A stretch of 64,000 nt of DNA from RGIG3159 sp034927685 (GCA_034927685.1 JAYFPO010000023.1:124001-188000), one strand, 5' to 3'. Positions 1 through 8,404 are shown, counted from the stretch's first letter. Numbers and translations are program-made. Notes: generated by a model from the letters alone, not told the origin.

Positions 1-288
1 GAGCCCACGAGTCAGCTTGACCCGATCGCCGCCGCCGACTTTCTGGCCACGCTGGGCCGCATCAACCGGGAGCTCGGCACCACGGTGCTGCTGACCGAAC
101 ACCGGCTGGAGGACGTCTTTCCGCTGTCCAGCCGCGTCCTGCTGCTGGACGGCGGCCGCCTGCTCTTCGACGGCATGCCGGAGCCGGCCTTTCTCGCCCT
201 GAAGAAGCAAAATCACCCCATGCTGCGGGCCATGCCCGCCCCATGCGGATCTGGTCCTCGCTGGAAAGCGACCTGCCCTGCCCCATGA
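1..288 (+). CDS. ECF transporter ATP-binding domain, 5' partial (C-terminal end)
   Basis: The reading frame is open from the first base and begins inside an ABC ATPase Walker B/D-loop (EPTSQLDP). The H-loop follows (LLTEHRLEDV, histidine about residue 34). This is the end of the first of two ATPase domains that energise an ECF vitamin importer at the membrane. The frame stops at 286-288, while the linker that normally joins the two ATPase domains (beginning RIWSSLESDLPCP) is read in another frame from 243. Either a single base is missing near the C run at 239-242, or the two halves are separate genes. The start of the gene lies outside the window. Confidence 0.75.
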   Translation, partial: EPTSQLDPIAAADFLATLGRINRELGTTVLLTEHRLEDVFPLSSRVLLLDGGRLLFDGMPEPAFLALKKQNHPMLRAMPAPCGSGPRWKATCPAP

Positions 289-2135
289 CCGTCGCGGACG
301 GCCGGGCCTTTCTGACGCAATATGCAACCTTCCATACGCTGCTGCCGCTCCCCACGCATCCGCCGCGTCCGCGCGGCGACACGCCCGTCCTCTCCGTCAA
401 GGATGCCTGGTTCCGCTATGAAAAGGGCGGCGAGGATGTGCTGCGCGGGCTGACACTGCGGCTCTTTCCCGGCGAACTCTTCTGCCTGCTGGGCGGCAAC
501 GGCTCCGGCAAGACCACAACGCTCTCCCTGCTGACCGGGGAGCATAAACCCTACCGCGGTACCGTCACGATATCGGGGACCCGGCTGGCTGCGCTGCCGC
601 AGAATCCCCAGTCTCTGTTTCTGAAGCCCACGCTGCTGGAAGACCTGCGGGAAATGCTGCCCGGACCGCAGACGGCTGAGCGCGGGGAAAAGCTCGCCGC
701 CGTTTGCAGCCTCTGCCTGCTCGGCGGGCTGCTCCACCGGCACCCCTACGACCTCTCCGGCGGTGAACAGCAGCGGGCGGCGCTGGCCAAGGTGCTGCTG
801 ACGGACCCGGATATTTTGCTGCTGGACGAGCCGACCAAGGGACTGGACGCGGACTTCAAGCAAAACTTCGCCGCGATTCTGCGGGACCTGACCGCGCGCG
901 GCGTCGCCATATTGATGGTCAGCCACGATGTGGAATTCTGCGCCGAGCACGCGGACCGCTGCGCCCTGTTTTTTGACGGGACGATCGTGGCGGAGGACGC
1001 GCCGACGCCGTTCTTTTCCGGCAAGAGCTTTTATACCACCGCCGCCAACCGCATGGCCCGGCACCTGCTGCCCGAAGCCGTTACGGCGGAGGACGTCATC
1101 GTTTCCTGCGGCGGCACACTGCCGCCTCCCCCCGAAAAGCGGGAAGTTCCTGTCTCCGCGCCCCGGATCACGCGAAAAAAGCCCCGAACCCCGCTGCCCC
1201 TCTGGCGGCGGATTCTGGCCTGGATTTCCGGCGTTGTCTTTTTCGCCGCGCTGATCTATTCCTTTTTTACCGTGAATCTGACCGAGCTTTTTACCTCGGA
1301 AAACTACCGCGGTCCCGCTGGCAGCTTTGCTGTGGTCTACGGCGTGCTGATCGGCGCGCTGCTGGTCTTCGCCTGCTGCGTGACGAGAAAGCCGGAGGCC
1401 CAGCCAAACCGGCTGCTGCGCGGCAAGCTGACCCGGCGCACCGTGCTCTCGCTCTGCCTCTCCCTGCTGGCCATTCCTCTGACCATTCTGCTGGGCATCT
1501 ATGTGCTGCAGGACCGGAAGTACTATGTGATCTCCCTGCTGATTCTCGCGGAGACGCTCCTTCCCTTCTTTCTGGCCTTTGAGGGCCGGAAACCGCAGGC
1601 ACGCGAGCTGGTCATTCTCGCCGTCCTCTGCGCGCTGGGCGTGGCCGGACGGGCAGCCTTTGTCGCCCTGCCCAGCTTCAAGCCCGTCACCGCCATGGTC
1701 ATCGTCTCCGGCGTCGCCTTTGGCGGCGAGGCCGGATTCCTGGTGGGGGCCATGACCATGTTTACCTCCAACATGCTCTTTGGGCAAGGTCCGTGGACCC
1801 CCTGGCAGATGTTCGCCATGGGCGTCATCGGGCTGCTTGCGGGCGTTTTGTTCCGCAAGGGCCTGCTGCGGCGGGACCGGCTCTCGCTCAGCGTCTTTGG
1901 CGCCGTCGTCACGGTGCTGCTGTACGGCGGCATCATGAACCCGGCGTCGGTGCTCATGTATCAGTCGAATCCCACCTGGGGCATGATCTTCACCGCCTAC
2001 CTGACCGGCGTTCCCGTGGACCTGGTCCATGCCGCCGCGACGGTGCTGTTTCTCTGGCTTCTCTCCGAACCGATGCTGCAAAAGCTCGACCGGGTGAAGG
2101 AAAAATATGGCCTGATGGAAGGAGAAACCCCATGA
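243..2135 (+). CDS. ECF ATPase fused to a CbrT-like membrane S component
   Basis: About 630 residues. Residues 48-280 form an ABC ATPase with Walker A GGNGSGKT (84-91), signature LSGGEQQ (171-177), Walker B ILLLDEP (191-197) and an H-loop near 228. After a charged linker, residues 310-620 are a hydrophobic multi-pass domain resembling ECF substrate-binding proteins. The downstream cobU, cobS and cobC genes suggest a cobalamin or cobinamide substrate (inference). No ribosome site is visible before ATG 243. An alternative ATG at 285 forms an ATGA overlap with the preceding stop. The linker upstream of the ATPase core suggests that this was originally one protein with the preceding frame. Substrate specificity is not proven. 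Confidence 0.85.
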   Translation: MRIWSSLESDLPCPMTVADGRAFLTQYATFHTLLPLPTHPPRPRGDTPVLSVKDAWFRYEKGGEDVLRGLTLRLFPGELFCLLGGNGSGKTTTLSLLTGEHKPYRGTVTISGTRLAALPQNPQSLFLKPTLLEDLREMLPGPQTAERGEKLAAVCSLCLLGGLLHRHPYDLSGGEQQRAALAKVLLTDPDILLLDEPTKGLDADFKQNFAAILRDLTARGVAILMVSHDVEFCAEHADRCALFFDGTIVAEDAPTPFFSGKSFYTTAANRMARHLLPEAVTAEDVIVSCGGTLPPPPEKREVPVSAPRITRKKPRTPLPLWRRILAWISGVVFFAALIYSFFTVNLTELFTSENYRGPAGSFAVVYGVLIGALLVFACCVTRKPEAQPNRLLRGKLTRRTVLSLCLSLLAIPLTILLGIYVLQDRKYYVISLLILAETLLPFFLAFEGRKPQARELVILAVLCALGVAGRAAFVALPSFKPVTAMVIVSGVAFGGEAGFLVGAMTMFTSNMLFGQGPWTPWQMFAMGVIGLLAGVLFRKGLLRRDRLSLSVFGAVVTVLLYGGIMNPASVLMYQSNPTWGMIFTAYLTGVPVDLVHAAATVLFLWLLSEPMLQKLDRVKEKYGLMEGETP

Positions 2136-2902
2136 AATTCCGGGACCGGCTTTATCTCTCCACCATCGCGGACGACGCCTGCGAGGTCGCGCGGCGGCAC
2201 CGTCTGGGGCTGGAGCTGGCGCAGTTTTGCACCGCCGCCAACATGGACGACTACTTTGACGAGTACGGCCCGCAGGCCATCGAACATATGCGCAGCGCGC
2301 GGCGGTTTGTCTTTCACGCCCCCTTCAATGAACTCTGCCCCGCCGCCATCGACCCTCTGGTCCTGACGCTGACGCGGCAGCGGTACCTGCAGGCCTTCGC
2401 GCTTGCGCGGAACCTGGGCATTTCCCGCGTGGTGGTCCATACGGGCTATGTCCCGCTGGTCTACCACAAAAGCTGGATGGTGGAGCGGTCCATTGCCTTC
2501 TGGAAGGCGCTTCTGACCGAGCTGCCGCAGGATTTGACCATTCTCCTGGAAAACGTCATGGAGGACGGCCCGGACCAGCAGCGCGCCGTGGCCGAGGCGG
2601 TCGACGACCCCCGGCTGCGTCTCTGCCTCGACGTGGGACACGCCAACGCCGAATGCTCGAAAACGCCAATTCCCCAGTGGATCGACGCGCTGGCTCCCTG
2701 GCTCTCCCATGTCCACCTGCACAACAACGAGGGCGGCTGGGACCTGCACCAGAATTTGGGAGAGGGCAGCATCCCCATGGAGGACGTGCTGCGCCAGCTC
2801 GAAAGCTGCCGCACCGATCTCACCTACACGATTGAAACCATGCACGCCGCGCCGTCCGTCGATTTTTTGCAGCAGCGCGGGTTTTTGGAGCGAGACGAAT
2901 GA
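2132..2902 (+). CDS. Sugar phosphate isomerase/epimerase-like TIM-barrel protein
   Basis: 256 residues of the xylose isomerase-like / AP endonuclease family 2 fold. Strand ends carrying likely metal ligands are visible: VVHTG, LLENVME, CLDVGHAN, HVHLHNNEG and a final YTIETM. These supply the His/Glu/Asp set typical of divalent-metal isomerases of this fold. The start ATG overlaps the upstream stop (ATGA) and has a good ribosome site (GGAAGGAG) 7-8 bases before it. Such genes recur in clostridial cobalamin operons, but the substrate is not known. A role in cobamide or linked sugar-phosphate metabolism is inferred from position only. Confidence 0.8.
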   Translation: MKFRDRLYLSTIADDACEVARRHRLGLELAQFCTAANMDDYFDEYGPQAIEHMRSARRFVFHAPFNELCPAAIDPLVLTLTRQRYLQAFALARNLGISRVVVHTGYVPLVYHKSWMVERSIAFWKALLTELPQDLTILLENVMEDGPDQQRAVAEAVDDPRLRLCLDVGHANAECSKTPIPQWIDALAPWLSHVHLHNNEGGWDLHQNLGEGSIPMEDVLRQLESCRTDLTYTIETMHAAPSVDFLQQRGFLERDE

Positions 2903-3435
2903 ACATATTACTTTCAGGCGGCTGCAAAAACGGGAAATCCTCCATCGCGGAGCGCCTGACCGTCCGCCTGGCGGGCGACGGCCCGCGCTATTATGTGGCC
3001 ACCATGATTCCCCACGACGAGGAGGACCGGGCGCGGATTCGCCGCCATGTGTCGGAGCGGTGCGGCCTCGGCTTTGAAACGCTGGAACGCGGCCTCGACA
3101 TCGGCGGCTGCGCGGACGGCCGGGAGAACGGCACGTTTCTGCTCGACAGCGTGACGGCCCTGCTCTCCAACGAGATGTTTCCGCCCACAGGCGAGCCGGA
3201 TTTTGATGCGCCCCAGCGGGTGGCGGAAGGACTCCGACGCTTCGCGGCGGCGGCGGGAAACGCCATTTTCGTCAGCGATTACATTTTTGGCGACGCCGAA
3301 CGCTACGACGACCTCACGGAAGTCTACCGGCGGGGTCTGGCCCTGCTGGACCGCACACTGGCGGCGCTCAGCGATACGGTCCTCGAGGTCTGCGCCGGCA
3401 ATCCGATCCTGCACAAGGGAGGTCTGCCCCGATGA
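2899..3435 (+). CDS. cobU: Adenosylcobinamide kinase / adenosylcobinamide-phosphate guanylyltransferase
   Basis: 178 residues. CobU phosphorylates adenosylcobinamide and then transfers GMP to it, giving AdoCbi-GDP for CobS. The P-loop GGCKNGKS (residues 7-14) and the block YYVATMIPHDEEDRARIRRH (31-50) are clear. The histidine at 50 aligns with the guanylylated histidine of Salmonella CobU. The C-terminal third is divergent: the usual SNEVG-type segment reads SDYIFGD and the ending is AGNPILHKG rather than a GLP-LK form. Both ends overlap their neighbours by four bases (ATGA). A second CobU-like gene lies two genes downstream. Confidence 0.88.
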   Translation: MNILLSGGCKNGKSSIAERLTVRLAGDGPRYYVATMIPHDEEDRARIRRHVSERCGLGFETLERGLDIGGCADGRENGTFLLDSVTALLSNEMFPPTGEPDFDAPQRVAEGLRRFAAAAGNAIFVSDYIFGDAERYDDLTEVYRRGLALLDRTLAALSDTVLEVCAGNPILHKGGLPR

Positions 3436-4172
3436 ACGGCTTTTTTACTGCGCTCTTTATGGCCGTCAGCATGTTCTGCGCCCTGCCCTTCCCCTGCCGC
3501 CGGTGGGATGAGAGTCTCCGGGGCCGGATGCTTCTGTGTCTGCCGCTGGTGGGCCTTCTGCTGGGCGGGCTCTGGGCCCTGGCCGCCTGGCTGCTTATGC
3601 TGCTCGGCTGTCCACGCCTGTTGCAGGCGGCGCTTTTGACCGCGCTTCCCTTCCTGCTGACCGGTTTTCTCCATCTGGACGGCTATATGGACTGCGCCGA
3701 CGCCATCCTCTCCCGCCGGGATGAGGAGACAAGGCAGCGCATCCTCAAGGATTCCCATGTCGGCTCCTTTGCCGTGATCTCCCTCTCTCTGCTGCTTTTG
3801 TTCACCTTTGCCCTCTGGAGCGGCGCGGAACTGACGGGAAAGCTGCCCTGCCTTTTGCTGGTTCCCGCCATCACGCGGGCCTGCGCCGCGGCGGCGGTGC
3901 TGCGGCTTCCGCCCATGCCCGGCAGCAGCTATCAGGCCATGCCCGCGGACCGCGGCGGCAGCGCCGCCATGGCGGTGTTGGCCGTCGCGCTCTCGGCGCT
4001 CTGCGTGCTGCTCTGCGGGTTTTCCGGCTTTGCCGGACCGGCGGCACTGCTGGGCGCGCTGATCGCGATACTCTACGGCGTCCGGCAGCTCGGCGGCATG
4101 TCCGGCGATATCTCCGGCATGGCGATCACCGTCGGCGAATTCTGCGGCGTTGCCGCGCTCTGCCTGTTATAA
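3432..4172 (+). CDS. cobS: Adenosylcobinamide-GDP ribazoletransferase (cobalamin synthase)
   Basis: 246 residues, an integral membrane enzyme that joins AdoCbi-GDP to alpha-ribazole or its phosphate. The CobS signature is plain: GFLHLDGYMDCADAILSRR near residues 77-97, then RQRILKDSHVGSF. The aspartates bind the metal-nucleotide. Six or so hydrophobic segments follow, including a GMSGDISGMAI motif near the C-terminus. Length is normal. The start overlaps the cobU stop by four bases, implying translational coupling. The next gene begins 11 bases after the stop with its own ribosome site. Confidence 0.96.
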   Translation: MNGFFTALFMAVSMFCALPFPCRRWDESLRGRMLLCLPLVGLLLGGLWALAAWLLMLLGCPRLLQAALLTALPFLLTGFLHLDGYMDCADAILSRRDEETRQRILKDSHVGSFAVISLSLLLLFTFALWSGAELTGKLPCLLLVPAITRACAAAAVLRLPPMPGSSYQAMPADRGGSAAMAVLAVALSALCVLLCGFSGFAGPAALLGALIAILYGVRQLGGMSGDISGMAITVGEFCGVAALCLL

Positions 4173-4183
4173 GGAGGACTTGA

Positions 4184-4543
4184 ATGGAACTGATTCTCGG
4201 CGGCGCTTATCAGGGAAAGCGCGACTATGCCATACAAAACTTCGGCCTCACCGAAGGCGATATCTGCACCTGCACGGCGGATTGTCTGCCGGACCGTTCG
4301 GCCCGGTGCCTCGACCGACTGGAGGAATATGTGCTCTGCTGCGTCCGGCAGGGCGTCGCGCCGGACCCCGACTTCCGGGAGGATGCCATTCTGATCGGAC
4401 GGGATATCTTCTGCGGCGTGGTACCCATCGACCCGGAAATCCGCCTCTGGCGAGAGGAAACGGGCCGGTTTTTCGCGCGGCTTTCCGCGCGGGCGGACCA
4501 TGTGACGCGGCTCTTCTGCGGTCTTCCGCAGGCGCTCAAATGA
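4184..4543 (+). CDS. Short CobU-like protein (second, reduced CobU homologue)
   Basis: 119 residues, against about 180 for CobU. It starts with a P-loop-like GGAYQGKRDYA (lacking the usual Ser/Thr after Lys) and ends with a block close to the CobU C-terminus (GVVPIDPEIRLWREETGRF... GLPQALK). The central segment carrying the catalytic histidine is missing. It cannot plausibly guanylylate by itself. It may complement the neighbouring CobU, whose C-terminal block is the degenerate part, or act as a partner or regulatory subunit (inference). Strong ribosome site AAGGAGGA precedes the ATG. Its stop overlaps cobC (ATGA). Confidence 0.75.
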   Translation: MELILGGAYQGKRDYAIQNFGLTEGDICTCTADCLPDRSARCLDRLEEYVLCCVRQGVAPDPDFREDAILIGRDIFCGVVPIDPEIRLWREETGRFFARLSARADHVTRLFCGLPQALK

Positions 4544-5127
4544 GAACTGTTTCTCTGCTCCGCCACGGCAAAACTGAGGCGAACGAGCGCTTTCTCTACT
4601 GCGGCGTCTCCGACTTGCCGCTGACGGCAGCCGGCGCGGAAGAACTGCGCATACTGCGGGACACGCACCGCTACCCCGCGAAGGATGGGCTGACGTTTTT
4701 CACCAGCGGCCTGCGCCGGACGGAGGAAACCCTGCGCATTCTCTACGGCGAAGTACCGCACACGGCCAGTTCGGACCTGCGGGAGATGGACTTTGGCGAA
4801 TTTGAGCTGCAAAGCTACGATGTGCTGCGTGATACTGACTCCTACCAACGCTGGCTGACCGGCGACAACTGCCAAAATCGCTGTCCCGGCGGCGAAAGCG
4901 GTCAAGAGATGGCTGCCCGGGTCCTTTCCGCTTTCCGCGCGCTGCCGGAGCAAGGCGATCTTCTTCTTGTGCTCCACGGCGGCCCCATCGCCGCAATTTT
5001 AGCGGCGCTGTTCCCGGCGGAGCCAAAAAATCGCTACGACTGGCAGCCCCGGAACGGGCAGGGCTACCGGATTCTCATGGACCGCAGCCAAGCCGTTTCC
5101 TATGAAGTGATCCCATCCCTTTCATAA
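4540..5127 (+). CDS. cobC: Alpha-ribazole-5'-phosphate phosphatase-like histidine phosphatase
   Basis: 195 residues of the histidine phosphatase superfamily. The catalytic RHGKTEAN (residues 8-15), an SGLRRTEET block and a late LLVLHGGPI histidine are present, as are the EMDFGEFE acidic residues. In cobamide assembly CobC removes the phosphate from alpha-ribazole phosphate or from cobalamin phosphate. The ATG overlaps the preceding stop by four bases. Last gene of the operon; a strong inverted repeat follows. General phosphoglycerate mutase-like activity cannot be excluded by sequence, but the operon context favours CobC. Confidence 0.9.
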   Translation: MRTVSLLRHGKTEANERFLYCGVSDLPLTAAGAEELRILRDTHRYPAKDGLTFFTSGLRRTEETLRILYGEVPHTASSDLREMDFGEFELQSYDVLRDTDSYQRWLTGDNCQNRCPGGESGQEMAARVLSAFRALPEQGDLLLVLHGGPIAAILAALFPAEPKNRYDWQPRNGQGYRILMDRSQAVSYEVIPSLS

Positions 5128-5170
5128 AAATACGAGGTTGCCGCAACTTCCCTGCTGCGGCAACCTCGTA
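5126..5170. terminator. Bidirectional terminator between cobC and ispA
   Basis: Perfect 15-bp inverted repeat, 5131-5145 with 5156-5170, and a 10-base loop. An A run at 5126-5130 becomes a U tract for transcripts on the minus strand, so it fits best as the end of the asp23-to-ispA operon while also separating the convergent cobC transcript. Confidence 0.8.
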
Positions 5171-5183
5171 TGATGTTTGCGGA

Positions 5184-6044
5184 TTAATGATCCCGGTTGG
5201 CCAGTTGATTGGCCAGCTGTTCCAAAAACTCGCGGTCGGCAAAGACGTCCAGCGCCCGAACGGCACGGGCAGTCTCCGCCCCGATCATGGCCTCGCAGCG
5301 CGCCATGCCGTAGAGTTTGAGATAGGTGTTTTTCTTCCCGTCCATGCCGGTCTGCTTACCCAGGGTTTTGCTGTCGCCGACGGCGTCCAGCACATCGTCG
5401 CGGAGCTGGAAGGCCAATCCGACGCCGTCGGCATAGACCTCCGCCGCTTCCAGCTGCGCCGCGCTGCCACCGGCGGCGCGCACGCCCATCCGGCAGGCTG
5501 CGGAGAGCAGCGCGCCGGTCTTGAGCCGGTAGACCTCGTGGATTTCCGCGTCCGTCAGGGCCCGCGTCTCCCCCTCCAGATCGAGCTGCTGGCCGCCCAC
5601 CATGCCGTACGCACCAGCGCAGGCAGAGAGCACCCGGAGCACCGAAACCGCTGTCTCCGGCGCGGCGTCGGCGCGCGAGGCAGTCTCAAAGGCGGCGGTC
5701 AGCAGGCCGTCCCCCGCCAGCACCGCCGTGGCCTCGCCATAGACCTTGTGATTGGTCAGGCGACCCCGGCGGTAGTCGTCGTTGTCCATGCAGGGCAGAT
5801 CGTCATGAATCAGGCTGTAGGTGTGAATCATTTCCAGCGCCGCCGCAAACGGAACCGCGCGGTTCCAGTCGCCGCCGCAGACGCGGCAGAATTCCAGCAC
5901 CAGCACCGGCCGAATCCGTTTGCCGCCGGCCAGCAAGCTGTACCGCATGGCCTCCAGCACCGTCTTCTGGGAAACCGACTCCGTGAAACAGCCGCCCAAG
6001 TATTCCTCCACCGCGGCGCAATAGGTCGCCATACGAGCTTCCAT
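5184..6044 (-). CDS. ispA: Farnesyl/geranyl diphosphate synthase (polyprenyl synthetase)
   Basis: 286 residues, typical of short-chain prenyl synthases that condense IPP with allylic diphosphates. The first aspartate motif DDLPCMD (81-87) has the two-residue insertion common in bacterial FPP synthases. GGKRIRP (40-46) and the second motif LRDDVLD (about 217) are present. Its ATG overlaps the xseB stop by one base (TGATG). The order xseA-xseB-ispA is a conserved Firmicutes arrangement. Products feed undecaprenyl phosphate and quinone/isoprenoid synthesis. Confidence 0.95.
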   Translation of the reverse strand: MEARMATYCAAVEEYLGGCFTESVSQKTVLEAMRYSLLAGGKRIRPVLVLEFCRVCGGDWNRAVPFAAALEMIHTYSLIHDDLPCMDNDDYRRGRLTNHKVYGEATAVLAGDGLLTAAFETASRADAAPETAVSVLRVLSACAGAYGMVGGQQLDLEGETRALTDAEIHEVYRLKTGALLSAACRMGVRAAGGSAAQLEAAEVYADGVGLAFQLRDDVLDAVGDSKTLGKQTGMDGKKNTYLKLYGMARCEAMIGAETARAVRALDVFADREFLEQLANQLANRDH

Positions 6045-6274
6045 CAGGCGTCCTCCGTAAATTCCGTCTCCACCGGCGCACCGTCCGGCCCCTTCATCAG
6101 CCGAACCACCTTGAGCTCGGCGTCGTCCAGCAGCTTGGAGCAGGCGCGGATCAGTCCGGTCCCCTCCTCAAAGAGCGCAAGCGACTCTTCCAGCGGCACA
6201 TCGCCCTGTTCCATCCGGCGCACGATCTCCTCCAGCCTGCCGATGGAGGCCTCAAAGGTCTTTGACTGTTCCAT
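6044..6274 (-). CDS. xseB: Exodeoxyribonuclease VII small subunit
   Basis: 76 residues, normal for XseB. The sequence is a helical hairpin with the family signature: FEASIGRLEEIVRRMEQGD, then PLEESLALFEEG. It assembles with XseA into exonuclease VII, which degrades single-stranded DNA from both ends. The start chosen is ATG 6274, which has GAGGAGGA eight bases before it. A longer TTG start at 6289 lacks this support. It overlaps the end of xseA by 23 bases and its stop overlaps ispA by one. Confidence 0.94.
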   Translation of the reverse strand: MEQSKTFEASIGRLEEIVRRMEQGDVPLEESLALFEEGTGLIRACSKLLDDAELKVVRLMKGPDGAPVETEFTEDA

Positions 6275-7481
6275 GCTGTTCCTCCTCAATCTGCGTCACC
6301 GCGGCGCGGACGCCGCCGTCCTGTACCTGTATCCGTATGGCGTCGCCGATCCGCACGTCCCCGCGCCGCTTCACCACCGCGCCGTCCTCCCGCTGGACAA
6401 CGGCATAGCCCCGGGAGAGCACCTTCAGGGGACTCATCGCGTCCAGTGCCGCCGCCAGCCGGATAAACCGCTGCCGCGCGCCGCCGGTGGCGCTCTGCGC
6501 CACCATGGAGAGCCGCTTGTGCTGGTAGTCCAGCAGCAGGCGCTTGTCCTGAATATAATTGACCGGACTCTGCATGACCCGCGCGCCTTGCAGGGCGTTC
6601 AGCCGCTGCCGCGCCGCCGAGACGCGCGCTTCCTCCGAGGCGGTCAGTCTGCCGCCCAGCTGGGTGAGCCGCTTGCGCAGCTCCATCTGATCCGGCGCCA
6701 CCAGCTCCGCGCCGTTGGAGGGCGTTGCCGCCCGCAGATCGGCCACGAAGTCCGCGATGGTCACATCCGGCTCGTGGCCCACGGCGGACACCACCGGAAT
6801 TTCCGATTCAAAGATGGCCCGAGCGACCTGCTCGTCGTTGAAGGCCCAGAGATCCTCCATGGAGCCGCCGCCCCGCCCGACGATCATTACGTCCGCCAGC
6901 CGATGCCGGTTGGCGTAGCGAATGGCCCCACAGATCTCCGCCGGCGCTTCCGCGCCCTGCACCCGGACCGGCAGCAGCAGCACCTTGGAAAGCGGATAGC
7001 GCTTTCCCAAAATCCGCAGCATATCCCGCACGGCGGCTCCCGCCGAAGAGGTCACAATGGCGACGCGGTGGGGATAGGGCGGCAGCGGCTTCTTGTGGCT
7101 CTGGTCGAACATGCCCTCCTGCAGCAGTTTCTGCTTGAGCTGCTCGAAGGCCACATGCAGATCGCCGACGCCGTCCGGCGTCAGGCCCGTGCAGTAGAGC
7201 TGGTAGGCCCCGTCCCGGGGAAATACCGCGATCCGCCCCAGCGCCAACACCTTCATGCCGTTCTCCGGGCGAAATCGGAGCCGGACAGCGCTGCCGCGGA
7301 ACATGACGCACCGCAGGGAGCCGCCCTCATCCTTCATGGTAAAATAGTGGTGGCCGGACGGATAGACCTTGTAGTTGCTGAGCTCTCCGCGAATGCAGAG
7401 CTCTGCCAGCAGCGGGTCTCCGTCCAGCTTGTCCTTCAGATATTGATTGATTTGTGAGACGCCGAAAATCATCTGTTCCAA
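6252..7481 (-). CDS. xseA: Exodeoxyribonuclease VII large subunit
   Basis: 409 residues from a TTG start. It has an N-terminal OB fold (WxRGELSNYKVY-like region, LRCVMFRG) and a catalytic core containing the conserved VGRGGGSMEDLWAFNDE and SAVGHEPDVTIADFVAD blocks, followed by a long coiled region and a C-terminal RGYAVV segment. The start is chosen because AAGGAG lies seven bases before TTG 7481; the first ATG (7472) would be 16 bases away. It overlaps the upstream TsaD-like stop. The protein is slightly shorter than E. coli XseA, as is common in Firmicutes. Confidence 0.94.
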   Translation of the reverse strand: MEQMIFGVSQINQYLKDKLDGDPLLAELCIRGELSNYKVYPSGHHYFTMKDEGGSLRCVMFRGSAVRLRFRPENGMKVLALGRIAVFPRDGAYQLYCTGLTPDGVGDLHVAFEQLKQKLLQEGMFDQSHKKPLPPYPHRVAIVTSSAGAAVRDMLRILGKRYPLSKVLLLPVRVQGAEAPAEICGAIRYANRHRLADVMIVGRGGGSMEDLWAFNDEQVARAIFESEIPVVSAVGHEPDVTIADFVADLRAATPSNGAELVAPDQMELRKRLTQLGGRLTASEEARVSAARQRLNALQGARVMQSPVNYIQDKRLLLDYQHKRLSMVAQSATGGARQRFIRLAAALDAMSPLKVLSRGYAVVQREDGAVVKRRGDVRIGDAIRIQVQDGGVRAAVTQIEEEQHGTVKDL

Positions 7482-8404
7482 AGCGATTCTCCTTGCCGCC
7501 ACGCCAGGACGGCGATTCCCATGGCGTTGTCGGTGGAATAGCGCGGCTCCGCGAATACCGGCCGCAGCGGACGCGCGAATTGCCGCAGCAGCCCGTTGGA
7601 GGCCACGCCGCCTGAAAACACCACCGGCAGCCCCGGATAGCGAGCAAGGGCCTCCTCCGTCGTGCGGACCACCGCGCCGCACAGGGAGCGCAGCACATAG
7701 CCTGCCGTCTCGGCGGGCGAAGCCCCAGCCTCGTAAAACGACTGCGTCTTATTTTCCAGCCCGGACAGGGAAAAGCGCAGGTCCCCGCACTTCACGCGGA
7801 ACCGCTCCTTCCCCACCGACTCGCCCGAGAGACGGTCCAGCTCCCGGCCCGCCGGAAAGGGCAGACCCAGCAGCTTTCCCGTCCGGTCGATGACCTGGCC
7901 GGCGGAAAGATCCGTACTGCCGCCGATACAGGACGCGCGGACGTTCCTTCCCTCCGGCTCCACCAGCAGCAGCTCCGTCGTTCCGCCGGAGAGATGCCAC
8001 GAGAGGAAGGGGCTGTCCATCAGCTCCATGCGCCCGGCGGACCAGAGCGCCGCCGCGATGTGGCCCTGCTGGTGGGAAAACCGGAAGAGCGGCACGCCGA
8101 GCGCCGCCGCCAGCACGGCGGCCTGACTCTCGCCCGCAAGGAAGCAAGGCATATAGGAGCCCTCCACGGCTCTGGGCCGCGTGCTGACGCCCACAGCGCC
8201 GATCTCCCGGCGGCCCGTCTCCGCAAACAGCCGCTCCGCGAGTCCCGGCAGCCGCTTGACGTGGGAAAACAGCGCCTCGCTCTGCCGTAAACCGAGTTCT
8301 CCCGGCTTCACATCCAAAAGCCGGGAGAAATTTTCCCCCTGCCGGCCGTCAAAGACGGCCACAGAGGTCGTATAGTTGCTTGTGTCGAATCCCAGAACGT
8401 TCAT
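7469..8404 (-). CDS. TsaD/Kae1-family paralogue (O-sialoglycoprotein endopeptidase-like)
   Basis: 311 residues with the ASKHA fold of TsaD: GFDTSNYTTS at the N-terminus, metal-binding-like HQQGH (about 110-114), LSGGTTEL, DLSAGQVIDRTGKLLGLPFPAG and SGGVASN. Canonical TsaD has HxEGH, SGGHT and GEAFDK. Here these read HQQGH, SGGTT and AGQVIDR, so several catalytic or metal-site residues differ. It is therefore probably not the t6A37 tRNA enzyme but a clostridial paralogue of unknown role. It sits between nusB and xseA with a four-base overlap to nusB, suggesting a housekeeping, co-translated gene. Confidence 0.85.
   Translation of the reverse strand: MNVLGFDTSNYTTSVAVFDGRQGENFSRLLDVKPGELGLRQSEALFSHVKRLPGLAERLFAETGRREIGAVGVSTRPRAVEGSYMPCFLAGESQAAVLAAALGVPLFRFSHQQGHIAAALWSAGRMELMDSPFLSWHLSGGTTELLLVEPEGRNVRASCIGGSTDLSAGQVIDRTGKLLGLPFPAGRELDRLSGESVGKERFRVKCGDLRFSLSGLENKTQSFYEAGASPAETAGYVLRSLCGAVVRTTEEALARYPGLPVVFSGGVASNGLLRQFARPLRPVFAEPRYSTDNAMGIAVLAWRQGESLWNR

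Noticed and set aside
213..2081. Minus-strand 622-residue open frame
   Set aside because: It lies opposite the ECF ATPase/S-component gene, which has complete ABC motifs. High GC makes long antisense frames common in this window.
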